24,394 nt of DNA. It comes from a virus. The notes beneath the pieces were generated by a model. The model was not told the origin of the DNA. It searched no databases and was given only the letters and a program-made list of their open reading frames with translations. Shown in pieces: positions 15,119-22,554 of this stretch (its first letter is position 1; each line of letters begins with the position of its first letter). The stretch is taken from the IMG/VR virus record IMGVR_UViG_3300008266_000818, positions 1-24,394 of that record; one strand, written 5' to 3'. Position numbers and translations under genes: made by a program.

Positions 15119-15613
15119 TTATGCGTTGTTGGACCAGCCGAACTGATTGCCGCGAGGATGGATTGTGAAAATGCACTTCGCTTCAGCACCGGGTTGGGCA
15201 TCAATCTGGAACTGGCCTACACGACCGTTAAAGGCGTAGTAAACAATGTTCGCACCATCTTCTGCCTCAACCACAAATGTGCGGTCAATTACGCCAGAAT
15301 AGGCATCTGCTCGCATCAACAGCAAGTTGGTGTCAGCAGGGTTCCATGCGGCAGTAACTGTCAAACTGGTAGGAGCAGCTTGGACCGGGATTTTGTCAGA
15401 TTGACGCGAACCAGCCACGCTGTAACTGGCAACAGCATCATCCATGCCAAAGGCAGGAACAGCTTGCACAGGCAGCAAGTTTCCAGTAACCGCAAGAGGC
15501 GAAACGCTTGCAACCAAAGACAACTGAGCAATTGTCAAAGGAGTTGGAGTAGCACCCGGCTGTGCGTACAGTGCCGCGCTAAAACCGGGAAGAATTTTGT
15601 TTGGTAAAGCCAT
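15119..15613 (-). CDS. Tail tube protein, paralogue 1
   Basis: A 164-residue beta-rich protein (MALPNKILPGFSAALYAQPG...), placed straight after the tail terminator, which is the usual place for the major tail tube subunit. Motifs shared with its tandem copy are PAFGMDDA, AGSRQSDKIPVQAAPTSLTV, DAYSGVIDRTFVV and AFNGRVGQFQIDAQPGAEA. AAGGA precedes the ATG. Which of the two copies is the main tube protein cannot be told from sequence; both keep a full core and neither shows decay. Family call (phage tail tube) is by position, size and general beta pattern. Confidence 0.82.
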   Translation of the reverse strand: MALPNKILPGFSAALYAQPGATPTPLTIAQLSLVASVSPLAVTGNLLPVQAVPAFGMDDAVASYSVAGSRQSDKIPVQAAPTSLTVTAAWNPADTNLLLMRADAYSGVIDRTFVVEAEDGANIVYYAFNGRVGQFQIDAQPGAEAKCIFTIHPRGNQFGWSNNA

Positions 15614-15650
15614 TTTGAGTATCCTTCAAAAGTTGAACAATTGTCTTGTA

Positions 15651-16070
15651 TTACGCAGGAATGTCAATGGTGCAGTCTAAAAAGATTTGCCCCATTTTTT
15701 CCTCATCGTTATAACTGTTATACAGCCACATGACATCAGCTTTGGAGATGTAAAACCCTTCAGCCGGGCTTCCCAAAATCCCGCTATACCCATGCAAGGC
15801 TTGCAGAATCTGATTTGAGATTGTAAATCCATCTTCAATCTGCTGAGTGAAAATAGAAATCTGGAAAACAGGACGGTCGATGCCTTTGTTGTTTTGCTGC
15901 GGTCCCGTATATACAGGCTGATGCACATTACGCAGCATCCAAGTAATGAACTTGGGCTGTGTCGCAAAGTTGCGGTTAAAAGCCGCATACACAGGCACAG
16001 GCGTGACAATGTTAGCCAGTTGGTACTGGATGGCTTTGCCGTAAACAACAGGGTTGAGTTGAGTTGCCAT
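15651..16070 (-). CDS. Tail terminator / tail completion protein (DUF3168-like)
   Basis: A 139-residue protein. Seen: NPVVYGKAIQYQLANIVTPVPVYAAF at the start, then RPVFQISIFTQQIEDGFTISNQILQAL and MGQIFLDCTIDIP at the end; this strand-helix-strand plan fits the tail terminator (lambda gpU / HK97 gp10-gp11 region) fold that caps the tail tube and joins it to the head. It stands between the head-closure gene and the tube genes, as expected. Its ATG overlaps the upstream stop (TAATG at 16068-16072), so translation is coupled. The family name is moderately certain. Confidence 0.72.
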   Translation of the reverse strand: MATQLNPVVYGKAIQYQLANIVTPVPVYAAFNRNFATQPKFITWMLRNVHQPVYTGPQQNNKGIDRPVFQISIFTQQIEDGFTISNQILQALHGYSGILGSPAEGFYISKADVMWLYNSYNDEEKMGQIFLDCTIDIPA

Positions 16071-16414
16071 TACACCGCCGTAACTGGATCAGAGCGATAA
16101 CACATGAAAGTAACATTCATCCTGTCATCAGACTCACGCACATTATCAATACGCCAATCTTTGCCGCGCCACGTAATCGAATAGAGGTTTTGGTTATCCA
16201 CTATCGTCTTCATGTTTGGCGTGTAGTTCAGCGTGAAGTTGGTCATGTCTTGATACAGACGATACTTGTCAGCGATTTTCAGGCTGTTTGCAACATCATG
16301 AACTCTTGCCCGAGTCGAGAACCACAATGCCTGAACTGTCGCAGACTCACCAAAATCTGACTTGGTGAAAGTCAGGTTGTTGACGTTGATGTTTTCAAAA
16401 CGAGCAATTGACAT
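16070..16414 (-). CDS. Head closure / head-tail stopper protein
   Basis: A 114-residue protein with a mainly beta pattern ending ITWRGKDWRIDNVRESDDRMNVTFMCYR. The stretch with tryptophans around W-R-G-K-D-W-R-I-D-N-V is typical of small head-tail joining proteins (SPP1 gp16 / HK97 gp7-like, phage H-T join type). It follows the gp6-like connector by direct adjacency (TAAATG) and GGTGATG serves as its ribosome binding site. It is expected to seal the portal channel after packaging and form the dock for the tail. Confidence 0.75.
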   Translation of the reverse strand: MSIARFENINVNNLTFTKSDFGESATVQALWFSTRARVHDVANSLKIADKYRLYQDMTNFTLNYTPNMKTIVDNQNLYSITWRGKDWRIDNVRESDDRMNVTFMCYRSDPVTAV

Positions 16415-17086
16415 TTACATCACCAATGGCTTGTAGCTTCTCAGCAGCGTTGTTACCCCAAATGGGATGTCCTTCAGCTTTGTCTCTGTCGCGTTGGCGC
16501 GGTTGTTATACAAGTGCGTCATCAGCAGCAATCCCGCTTGTTTGATGACCTTGTACGATGCCAGTGGGTTTGCCACGGTTGAGTACTCCACGATGATTGG
16601 AGCAGTCATTACTGTGTTCACATCAGTTGGCAAATTGTTAACCACCACTTTGTTGCCAGAGGCATCGTAGTAATAGCTTGTGTTTACCAAAGTCTGAAAC
16701 ACTGGAGGGAACGCATCATTCCAATAACCCACGGAGCCAATCGTGACACCCGGCAGGTTTGCCGTTGCGTTCTGGCTCACCTCTGGCAAGTCAAGGCTGA
16801 TAGGTGACGCTACAAGGCTTTCAGAGCCGTACCAGACGCGATAAGTCACAGGGAAGATGGACATACCCAAGTAATCTTCAATCGCCTGTCTGGTGGCGAT
16901 TTCAAGCATCGTCAGGTATGTGTCCTGACTGGTGTCATCAAACAAGTTGATTTGATTTCTGACTTCAGTCAGTGTCAACCAAGCAGAAGAACTATCACGG
17001 GCAATCTGCTCAACTTTTGCATAGTTGAACGGATTGCGCGTTTGTGCGCCAAATGGAGCAGCGTATTGATAGTTATCAAAGCTCAT
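16415..17086 (-). CDS. Head-tail connector (gp6-like adaptor)
   Basis: A 223-residue protein. Its helical core matches the gp6-like adaptor family: LTLTEVRNQINLFDDTSQDTYLTMLEIATRQAIEDYLG (about 36-73) and a C-terminal helix (YKVIKQAGLLLMTHLYNNR, about 183-201). Between these is an extended beta-rich wing (about 75-175), longer than in small gp6 proteins (about 100 residues) but found in the larger members. It should form a ring beneath the portal. It lies two bases after the second capsid gene and is followed by the head-closure gene, the usual order. Confidence 0.85.
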   Translation of the reverse strand: MSFDNYQYAAPFGAQTRNPFNYAKVEQIARDSSSAWLTLTEVRNQINLFDDTSQDTYLTMLEIATRQAIEDYLGMSIFPVTYRVWYGSESLVASPISLDLPEVSQNATANLPGVTIGSVGYWNDAFPPVFQTLVNTSYYYDASGNKVVVNNLPTDVNTVMTAPIIVEYSTVANPLASYKVIKQAGLLLMTHLYNNRANATETKLKDIPFGVTTLLRSYKPLVM

Positions 17087-17088
17087 GT

Positions 17089-18132
17089 TTAAGTCTCGAT
17101 AGAACGAACACCAGCAAAAACGTCACGCACAGTGCTTACCATGCGCTTTTCAGCATACATGGTCACAAAACCGGGCGTTGTCTGTTCCATTGCCTGAACG
17201 GTCATTTCTTCCACATCAGCGATGGTCATGAAACGAGGCCAGTTTGCAAGGTACATCGACTTGCAGCCAACAGTGCCAGTTGCGTCCAAGTATGGGTTTG
17301 GAATCACAGGGAAACCAAACACATGGAGCAGTGAACCAGCTTCAGCGGAGCCAACGTCAATGAACGAGTAGCCGCCACCACCGTGAGCATAGTTACGCAA
17401 CGTCTGGATGGCTGTTGGGTGCATCATCCAAGCAGTACCGGGCATAGACCAGTATTGCGCTGGCAAGGCATTCGCCATAGCAGACAAGGTTTCAGCCTCA
17501 AGGCCACCAGTGTTGTTGTAACCAACGGTAGCCAAGGTGTGCAAGCCGTTTGTGATGGCTGTGCCGCTTGTACCAAAAGCAGCAGTTGCACCAGCAGCGC
17601 CGGGGTAGCTGTTCAGGCCACGCAAGCCGTCAGTGCCACCAGTCGATGTGGTGGTCGAACCCGCTTGGTCATTGTTCAGGCCGCACGATGCGCCTTCAAG
17701 CTGTGCAAATTCCATCATCAGGTCTTCAACCAACTCGTCTTGCAGACCGTTGACATCAGACAGCACAGCCGAGCGAACAGGCATTTGTGCGGTAATCACG
17801 CGAGTTGGCAATTGCCAAATGCTTGTGTTGATGTTTGGAGAACCACTGTTGGGGGTGATTGTGTAGCCCCAAGGGTTTGTGCTGTTGGCAGCGTTACCAG
17901 TCTTGGCAACAAACTGAACAGCGGAATTACCGGGGACTTTGATGTTTCGTGCGCCTTGGCGAAACGGGTTGGCATATCGCAAAGCAGCAAATGCCTCATC
18001 AAAGTGAGTGCGACCACCGACATTCAAGCCTGAACCAGTGATGGCAGATGCCTCGCGCAAGTCAATCGTGACTCTATCGCCAGTTTCCAAAGTTTGCTTA
18101 ATTCCAGTCAGGATGCGTTCGGTAATGGTCAT
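17089..18132 (-). CDS. Second capsid protein, HK97 fold, without delta domain
   Basis: A 347-residue paralogue of the major capsid protein encoded just upstream. Aligned blocks: LREASAITG....GGRTHFDEAFAALR with LKEASALTA....GGRTGYDPTFTALR; NTSIWQL; NNDQAG; GGTDGLRGL; AAFGTSGTA; FGFPVIPNPYLD; PGFVTMYAEKRM. Identity looks to be about 40% by eye. It begins only some 25 residues before the homologous block, so it lacks about 80 residues of N-terminal coiled-coil scaffold (delta) domain. It lies after an intrinsic terminator, with its own AGGAA site. It may be a minor shell, vertex or portal-near subunit that co-assembles; no frameshift or decay is seen. Confidence 0.85.
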   Translation of the reverse strand: MTITERILTGIKQTLETGDRVTIDLREASAITGSGLNVGGRTHFDEAFAALRYANPFRQGARNIKVPGNSAVQFVAKTGNAANSTNPWGYTITPNSGSPNINTSIWQLPTRVITAQMPVRSAVLSDVNGLQDELVEDLMMEFAQLEGASCGLNNDQAGSTTTSTGGTDGLRGLNSYPGAAGATAAFGTSGTAITNGLHTLATVGYNNTGGLEAETLSAMANALPAQYWSMPGTAWMMHPTAIQTLRNYAHGGGGYSFIDVGSAEAGSLLHVFGFPVIPNPYLDATGTVGCKSMYLANWPRFMTIADVEEMTVQAMEQTTPGFVTMYAEKRMVSTVRDVFAGVRSIET

Positions 18133-18155
18133 AACAGTTCCTAAATTATTGGCAC

Positions 18156-18182
18156 AAAAAGGAGGGGCAGTTACGCCCCTCC
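18156..18182 (-). terminator. Intrinsic terminator after major capsid gene
   Basis: On the minus strand GGAGGGGC (18182-18175) - GTAACT - GCCCCTCC (18168-18161) forms a perfect GC-rich 8-bp stem, followed at once by TTTTT. It starts seven bases after the capsid TGA. Read from the plus strand the stem is followed only by GTTTTAT, which is weaker. It should end part of the transcripts and so raise capsid mRNA above the downstream genes. Confidence 0.88.
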
Positions 18183-18188
18183 GTTTTA

Positions 18189-19538
18189 TCAGGTAGCTGT
18201 ACCTGTCGAGCGATAGCGCACCAGTGCGTTTGGATCGCGAACCGATGTTGCCAGACGCTTCTCACCAAAGAAGGTGATGAAACCGGGCAATGTCTGGTCG
18301 TAGCGGCGCATAACCATGTTCAAACGATCAATGATGGTGTGACCACGGCTCCAGTCACCAAAGTACATTGGGTACAGGCTGTTAGTGCCAGCAGTGCCAG
18401 TTGTAGCTTGGCTTGGGTTGTCCAAGTACTTGTTCATCACCACATCAAAGCCGAGCATTTGACCAATGATGCCATCGGGGTTCAACGACTCAGTAGAGTT
18501 GAAGATTGGACGGCCATTGGTGTCTTGCAGACCACGGATGGCTTGAGCCAAGATTGGGCTGACCATGAACTTGGCGTTGGTGGTCCAATACTGCTGTGGC
18601 AAAGCGTAGATCGTGTTGATAACGTCTTTGTACTGGATGTTGTTAGCACCCACAGTGTTGGCGTTGGTGGTGATCTGGTCGTAAGTAGCCAGCGAGTGCA
18701 GACCGCTTGTAGAGCCAGTGCCAGAAGTGCCAAAGGCAGCAACAGACGATGTACCACCAGTGTAGGTAGCGTTAGAACCAGCGTACTGATCCAGACCACG
18801 CAGACCGTTTGTGCCACCGTAGGGGTTGCTCACGGATTGTGCGGCTTGGTCGTTGTTCTGGATCATCGACAGGGCTTCGCTCTGAGCGAACGAGGCCAAC
18901 ATATCGTCAACCACAACAGCTTCCAGACCATCAATGTCGTCCAGAGCAGCGGTACGGATTGGGAACTGCACGTTCAAGTCTTGCAGAACCAATTGCCAGA
19001 TGCTGGTGTCTTCAGTGGTGGCTGCGCCGTTGTTCTGGATCGCATAGCCCCATGCTTCACCGGGGTTGCCCGTGCGCACGCGAAACTGGTACGAGGAACC
19101 GTCAGTAGCCACAGTGCGCGAGATGCCACGCATTGGGTTCATCAGACGCAGAGCAGTGAAAGTTGGATCGTAGCCAGTACGACCACCCTTGCCATCACCG
19201 CCAGCGGTCAAAGCAGAGGCTTCTTTCAGGTACGCATCCATTTGGCTTTCGTCTGCAAAGATTTGCAGTTCTTTTTCCAAGCGGCTGTTGCCTTTGTAGA
19301 ACTGGCTCAGTTGCTCACGCACCGAACGGTTCACATCTTGACGAACAGTCTTCGCAGGAGCGCGAATGAACTCAGGCATCTGGATAGAAGCAACTTTGGC
19401 TTCCAGAGCAGCAACCTTTTCGGCCATTTCAGCTTTGACAGCCTCAACAGCAGCGGGGATTTTTGCTTCAACAGCAGCAACGGCATCGGCTTGTTTAGCT
19501 TCGATGGCGTCCAATTTTTCGATGATTTCTTTAGACAT
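18189..19538 (-). CDS. Major capsid protein, HK97 fold
   Basis: A 449-residue protein. Residues 1-55 are a coiled coil rich in Ala, Glu and Lys (AIEAKQADAVAAVEAK...), the scaffold-like delta domain, which extends to about residue 110 (FYKGNSRLEKELQIFADES). The protease gene just upstream suggests removal near 105-115, before the GGDGKGGRTGYD start of the shell domain. The shell domain holds TSIWQLVLQDLNVQFPIRTAALDDI, NNDQAAQSV, GGTNGLRGLDQY, and the C-terminal YPMYFGDWSRGHTI...PGFITFFGEKRLATSVRDP typical of HK97-like capsid proteins. AAAGG precedes the ATG. Followed by an intrinsic terminator. Confidence 0.94.
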   Translation of the reverse strand: MSKEIIEKLDAIEAKQADAVAAVEAKIPAAVEAVKAEMAEKVAALEAKVASIQMPEFIRAPAKTVRQDVNRSVREQLSQFYKGNSRLEKELQIFADESQMDAYLKEASALTAGGDGKGGRTGYDPTFTALRLMNPMRGISRTVATDGSSYQFRVRTGNPGEAWGYAIQNNGAATTEDTSIWQLVLQDLNVQFPIRTAALDDIDGLEAVVVDDMLASFAQSEALSMIQNNDQAAQSVSNPYGGTNGLRGLDQYAGSNATYTGGTSSVAAFGTSGTGSTSGLHSLATYDQITTNANTVGANNIQYKDVINTIYALPQQYWTTNAKFMVSPILAQAIRGLQDTNGRPIFNSTESLNPDGIIGQMLGFDVVMNKYLDNPSQATTGTAGTNSLYPMYFGDWSRGHTIIDRLNMVMRRYDQTLPGFITFFGEKRLATSVRDPNALVRYRSTGTAT

Positions 19539-19541
19539 GAT

Positions 19542-20342
19542 TCAACCTTTAAGTCGTTTGTCGAGGAGTTTAAGAAGTTCACGTTGCTCAAGAGCCGCGA
19601 GAATTTCTGCTTCGGTTGCCTCCGCATCAGAATCACTCTGAGTTGGCGCATTTTCAATAGGCACTTCAACAGCATCACGCTGTTCAATCACCGTCTTGAA
19701 CACAGATGCGGCGGCAACCGACATCTGCTTGGACAGACCTGCATCCCGCAGGGCTTCTTCCAATACTTTCAAATCAGCAGAACCATCAGCACGGAAATAC
19801 TCCAGCTTCTTGATTTCTGCCTTCATGTTATTTGGGTGCATGACCACGCTGGTTTCACGCAGACCACCTTTGGTAATTTGGAAATAACCAGACTCATATG
19901 GGTCATCAGAACCAATGGTCATTGCTTCGCCATCTTCCTTGACCCACTGATATTCTTCAGCATAAGCGCCAACAGAAACCCCACCAAACATATTGGGGGA
20001 TTCCTTCATCACTTGGTAAAGATCAGAACCAGTTGTGGTGTTGAGATACAGGCGACCAGAAGCGTTCATGCCTTCGTCATCCATTTCAATGCTTGTCCAC
20101 TCACCAACAGGGATGGCATCAGCATTGTGGTTGACATACATGGGCAGTGGCCGACCAGATGCGGCAAACTCTTTGGCCCATTGCATAAAGCCTTCTGGCT
20201 TGTAGAAGAATTTACGACCATCTTGACCTTCTCTTGGTCCCCAAGTCGTAATGCGAGCTTCAATCTGTCCAGACGGTTCGCCGTTGTCGGCTTTCTCGTT
20301 GAGATTCAGCTTGGCTTCGCAGATTAGATTCAATGTCTTCAT
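19542..20342 (-). CDS. Prohead protease (HK97 family, U35)
   Basis: A 266-residue serine protease. The motifs are MYVNHNADAIPVGEW with likely catalytic H72, MFGGVSVGAY with likely catalytic S123, and LRETSVVMHPNNMKAEI closing the core. After about residue 185 is an acidic, Gln/Glu-rich tail that may act in assembly. It matures the capsid by cutting the delta domain and itself. Start chosen at 20342 because AGGGG stands six bases before it and the core begins soon after. It is three bases from the capsid gene start. A full-length product with no odd residues. Confidence 0.92.
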   Translation of the reverse strand: MKTLNLICEAKLNLNEKADNGEPSGQIEARITTWGPREGQDGRKFFYKPEGFMQWAKEFAASGRPLPMYVNHNADAIPVGEWTSIEMDDEGMNASGRLYLNTTTGSDLYQVMKESPNMFGGVSVGAYAEEYQWVKEDGEAMTIGSDDPYESGYFQITKGGLRETSVVMHPNNMKAEIKKLEYFRADGSADLKVLEEALRDAGLSKQMSVAAASVFKTVIEQRDAVEVPIENAPTQSDSDAEATEAEILAALEQRELLKLLDKRLKG

Positions 20343-20475
20343 TGATTGCCCCTAAAGCAATGGATTGGTTATTGTCCTGTATTTTAGGGGGTTGCCCTAA
20401 TAGTACAGGCAACTTTTTGGTAGGCCGCTTGACCTGTTTGGCTAATGCTAACAGATATTGTGTATCAGTACGCAT
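20260..20475 (-). CDS. Doubtful 71-codon frame between portal and protease
   Basis: An ATG six bases after the portal stop opens a frame (MRTDTQYLLALAKQVKRPTKK...) that runs through the gap and ends 83 bases inside the protease gene in another frame. There is no clear ribosome binding site, and the last third, over the protease gene, is a run of Arg, Gln and Ser with no visible fold. The first 40 residues look moderately protein-like. It could be a short real gene or chance. The strong hairpin in the same gap favours a non-coding leader. Confidence 0.2.
   Translation of the reverse strand: MRTDTQYLLALAKQVKRPTKKLPVLLGQPPKIQDNNQSIALGAINEDIESNLRSQAESQRESRQRRTVWTD
20376..20409 (-). promoter_or_regulatory. 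Stem-loop in the portal-protease leader
   Basis: Read on the minus strand: CCTGTA ... TACAGG outer arms, a 3x2 internal loop, then TTAGGG - CAACC - CCCTAA, twelve base pairs in all. It lies in the 139-base gap, about 30 bases before the protease start. No T-run follows on the minus strand, so it is not an intrinsic terminator. It may be an RNA processing or stability element. No convincing promoter was found beside it. Confidence 0.5.
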
Positions 20476-20481
20476 TTTTAA

Positions 20482-21882
20482 TCAAGTCTTCGAGCCAATG
20501 TTCATTTTCTTGGTTTGGTTTCCACCACCGCCACCAGTATCTTGGGCACTTGAGCCGGGCACAGGTTCAGCAGGTTTGGCATCCTTGACCAACTCATCAC
20601 CACCTTCCATAGAAGGCAGATTCATGTAGTTACGGGCTTCGTTGGGTGTCATTATTCCACCTTTTACGCCAGCAGTCGCAAAGTTCATCTGGTCCAGCGG
20701 CGCACCCTTCAGGAAATCCTTGGTATCAAACTCAACACACAAAGAAGGGTAACCCTCCAGCAAATGCTGCGTCAACTTCTGTTGGATGTTGACGATTGTG
20801 GGATACATGGTGGTCTTGTAGAACTCGTCCAAAGCCGTTTGGCTGTTGTTGAACTTTCCGTCATGGATGCCAATCATGGAAGGCGGCACACCAAACAAAC
20901 CGCAGATGCGGCGCATAGTCTGCAACTTCAAAGCGGCAGCATCAGCGTCTTGCAGCGTCAGCATTTCCACAGTCTGGTACTTCATGCCTTGGTCAAGCAG
21001 CATACCCTGACCCGGCTTGCTTGGATCGCTGGCTTTGCTGCCTGTCATGTTGTTCCACGCCTCTTTCAGACGGGCTGCAATCTCTTTGTACTTGCCGTCA
21101 GGAATGACCTGATCCGTCACAAACATGCCAGAGGGCTTCGCACCGTTCTGCATGACAAAGTTGGCGTACAGGTCGATGTCTTGGTCAAGGCCGACCAGTT
21201 CAGTCGCCAAGATTGCCTTGTTGAAACCAGCAGAACCCTGCCACGCCATTTCCTTGCCGTGCATGACTTGGAAATACTTGAACTCATGGTCCTTGTTGAA
21301 ACCATAGCTTGGCGTAGACAGTCGGAATGTCGGATAACGGGTAGGCGTGATGTTCACCGCAATCAGCGTTGAATCCAGCACATACATTTCCAGCGGAGTT
21401 TCGGTGGAACTGTTCTGGTCTTTCCTCCACCACAAGGTAAAGGCTTCGCCAGACAACTCGTACCACATCAGCCACTGATACCAGAACTCATACTTGCTCT
21501 GGAAGTTGTTGGGATTGCCCAGCAGCTTGGCAACTTGCTTGGCTTTGGCCCTATCTCGCGCACCAACACCTTCACCACGGATGGCATCAACGGTTTTGCC
21601 GTCTGCTGTCTCGCAGCAAATCTTGATTGGCAACTGCGCCAAAGCCCGAGCCTTGACACCCACACACGACATGATTGTGCTGTTTCTGGTCAAAACAGAC
21701 ATGTCCACAGGGCGACCTGCGGTAGTTGTGCTGGCAGTCGTTACATAGAGGATTTGGGTGTTAACACCAGCACGTTTGTCACTGCCCTGATAAACAATGT
21801 TGTTGCCCAAAGCCGTTTGGCCGAACAATGTATTGCTCTCAGACTGAGTGTTTTTACGCTTGAAAATGTCAAGAATTGCCAT
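20482..21882 (-). CDS. Portal protein (HK97 family)
   Basis: A 466-residue protein that forms the twelve-fold ring for DNA entry and exit. Seen: an N-terminal NSTIMSCVGVKARALAQLPIKI (about 67-88), YEFWYQWLMWYELSGEAFTLWWR (about 130-152), the central VLDSTLIAVN wing, LQDADAAALKLQTMRRICGLFGVPPSMIG (about 323-351), and HDGKFNNSQTALDEFYKTTMYPTIVNIQQKLTQHLL, all hallmark portal blocks. The C-terminus has EARNYMNLP and a Gly-rich tail. GAGGGG stands before the ATG. It is the first gene after the large terminase, in standard order, and is of full length for the family. Confidence 0.94.
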   Translation of the reverse strand: MAILDIFKRKNTQSESNTLFGQTALGNNIVYQGSDKRAGVNTQILYVTTASTTTAGRPVDMSVLTRNSTIMSCVGVKARALAQLPIKICCETADGKTVDAIRGEGVGARDRAKAKQVAKLLGNPNNFQSKYEFWYQWLMWYELSGEAFTLWWRKDQNSSTETPLEMYVLDSTLIAVNITPTRYPTFRLSTPSYGFNKDHEFKYFQVMHGKEMAWQGSAGFNKAILATELVGLDQDIDLYANFVMQNGAKPSGMFVTDQVIPDGKYKEIAARLKEAWNNMTGSKASDPSKPGQGMLLDQGMKYQTVEMLTLQDADAAALKLQTMRRICGLFGVPPSMIGIHDGKFNNSQTALDEFYKTTMYPTIVNIQQKLTQHLLEGYPSLCVEFDTKDFLKGAPLDQMNFATAGVKGGIMTPNEARNYMNLPSMEGGDELVKDAKPAEPVPGSSAQDTGGGGGNQTKKMNIGSKT

Positions 21883-21906
21883 GATTTCCCCTCAATTTCC
21901 TACACT

Positions 21907-22554
21907 TTACCACTCCAACGACCTAAAGCCAAATGATTCGCTGACAAATACGTTATCCAAATGGCAGTGCAAGGCCATAATCATCGCAATAATGCCGTCA
22001 ACCTTGGCGCTTGGGTCGGCTTCGTTCTTGCGGACCTTTACGTTTCCGTTCACATCAATGTAAACCTCGCAGTTTCCAAGCTGCCATCCCACAAAAGGGT
22101 TGCCTTCGTGCTTGATGGCCTTCTTCAGGATAAGCTGCTCAGTGGTCTTTGACGGGTTCGACAACACAGCCATGCCCTGACCAACTTTCTTCACAGGCAA
22201 GCCGTCAGCGTACAGGTTCGCCACCAAAGCAGCGGCGTTGTACGGGTCATAGCCGATTTCTTTGACATCAAACTTCTCGCACTGCTGCTTGATGAACGAT
22301 TCAATCTCGTTGAGGTCCGTCACGTTGCCGGGTGTCAGCCGCAGAATGCCAGACCTGTGCGCTTCCATGTAAACAGACTTGTAATGGTTTGGCACAAAGT
22401 CCAAAGATTCCTCCGGCAAGAAGAATTGGAACTGAGCATAGAAATCTTCTTCGGCATATCGGTGCAAAGTCACCACCGCATTCAAGTCACGGGTGTGCGC
22501 CAAGTCAAAGCCAATAAAAGTGGACTCTGGCTTGTCAGTTGGTATCTTGTCCAC
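21907..22554 (-). CDS. Terminase large subunit, nuclease part (separate frame)
   Basis: A 215-residue open frame (GTG start by rule) that carries the C-terminal RNase H-like nuclease domain: FIGFDLAHTRDL with D17, EIGYDPYNA with D103, and AKVDGIIAM with D186, the three acidic positions of large-terminase nucleases. It is in the -1 frame relative to the ATPase part and overlaps it by 73 bases. The usual linker of some 50 residues between the LGVSV motif and the nuclease start is absent. Either a non-triplet deletion has split the gene, or the assembly is wrong here. No slippery heptamer or ribosome binding site suggests intended separate translation. Confidence 0.8.
   Translation of the reverse strand: MDKIPTDKPESTFIGFDLAHTRDLNAVVTLHRYAEEDFYAQFQFFLPEESLDFVPNHYKSVYMEAHRSGILRLTPGNVTDLNEIESFIKQQCEKFDVKEIGYDPYNAAALVANLYADGLPVKKVGQGMAVLSNPSKTTEQLILKKAIKHEGNPFVGWQLGNCEVYIDVNGNVKVRKNEADPSAKVDGIIAMIMALHCHLDNVFVSESFGFRSLEW

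Noticed and set aside
14585-15607. 340-codon plus-strand frame across both tail-tube genes, itself repeated
   Set aside because: It mirrors the tandem paralogues on the opposite strand; its internal repeat is only the duplication seen in antisense.
18339-20327. 662-codon open frame on the plus strand across capsid and protease genes
   Set aside because: It is antisense to two strongly supported genes, its protein has no fold-like pattern, and codon bias of the real genes (few TTA, CTA and TCA codons) explains the open frame.
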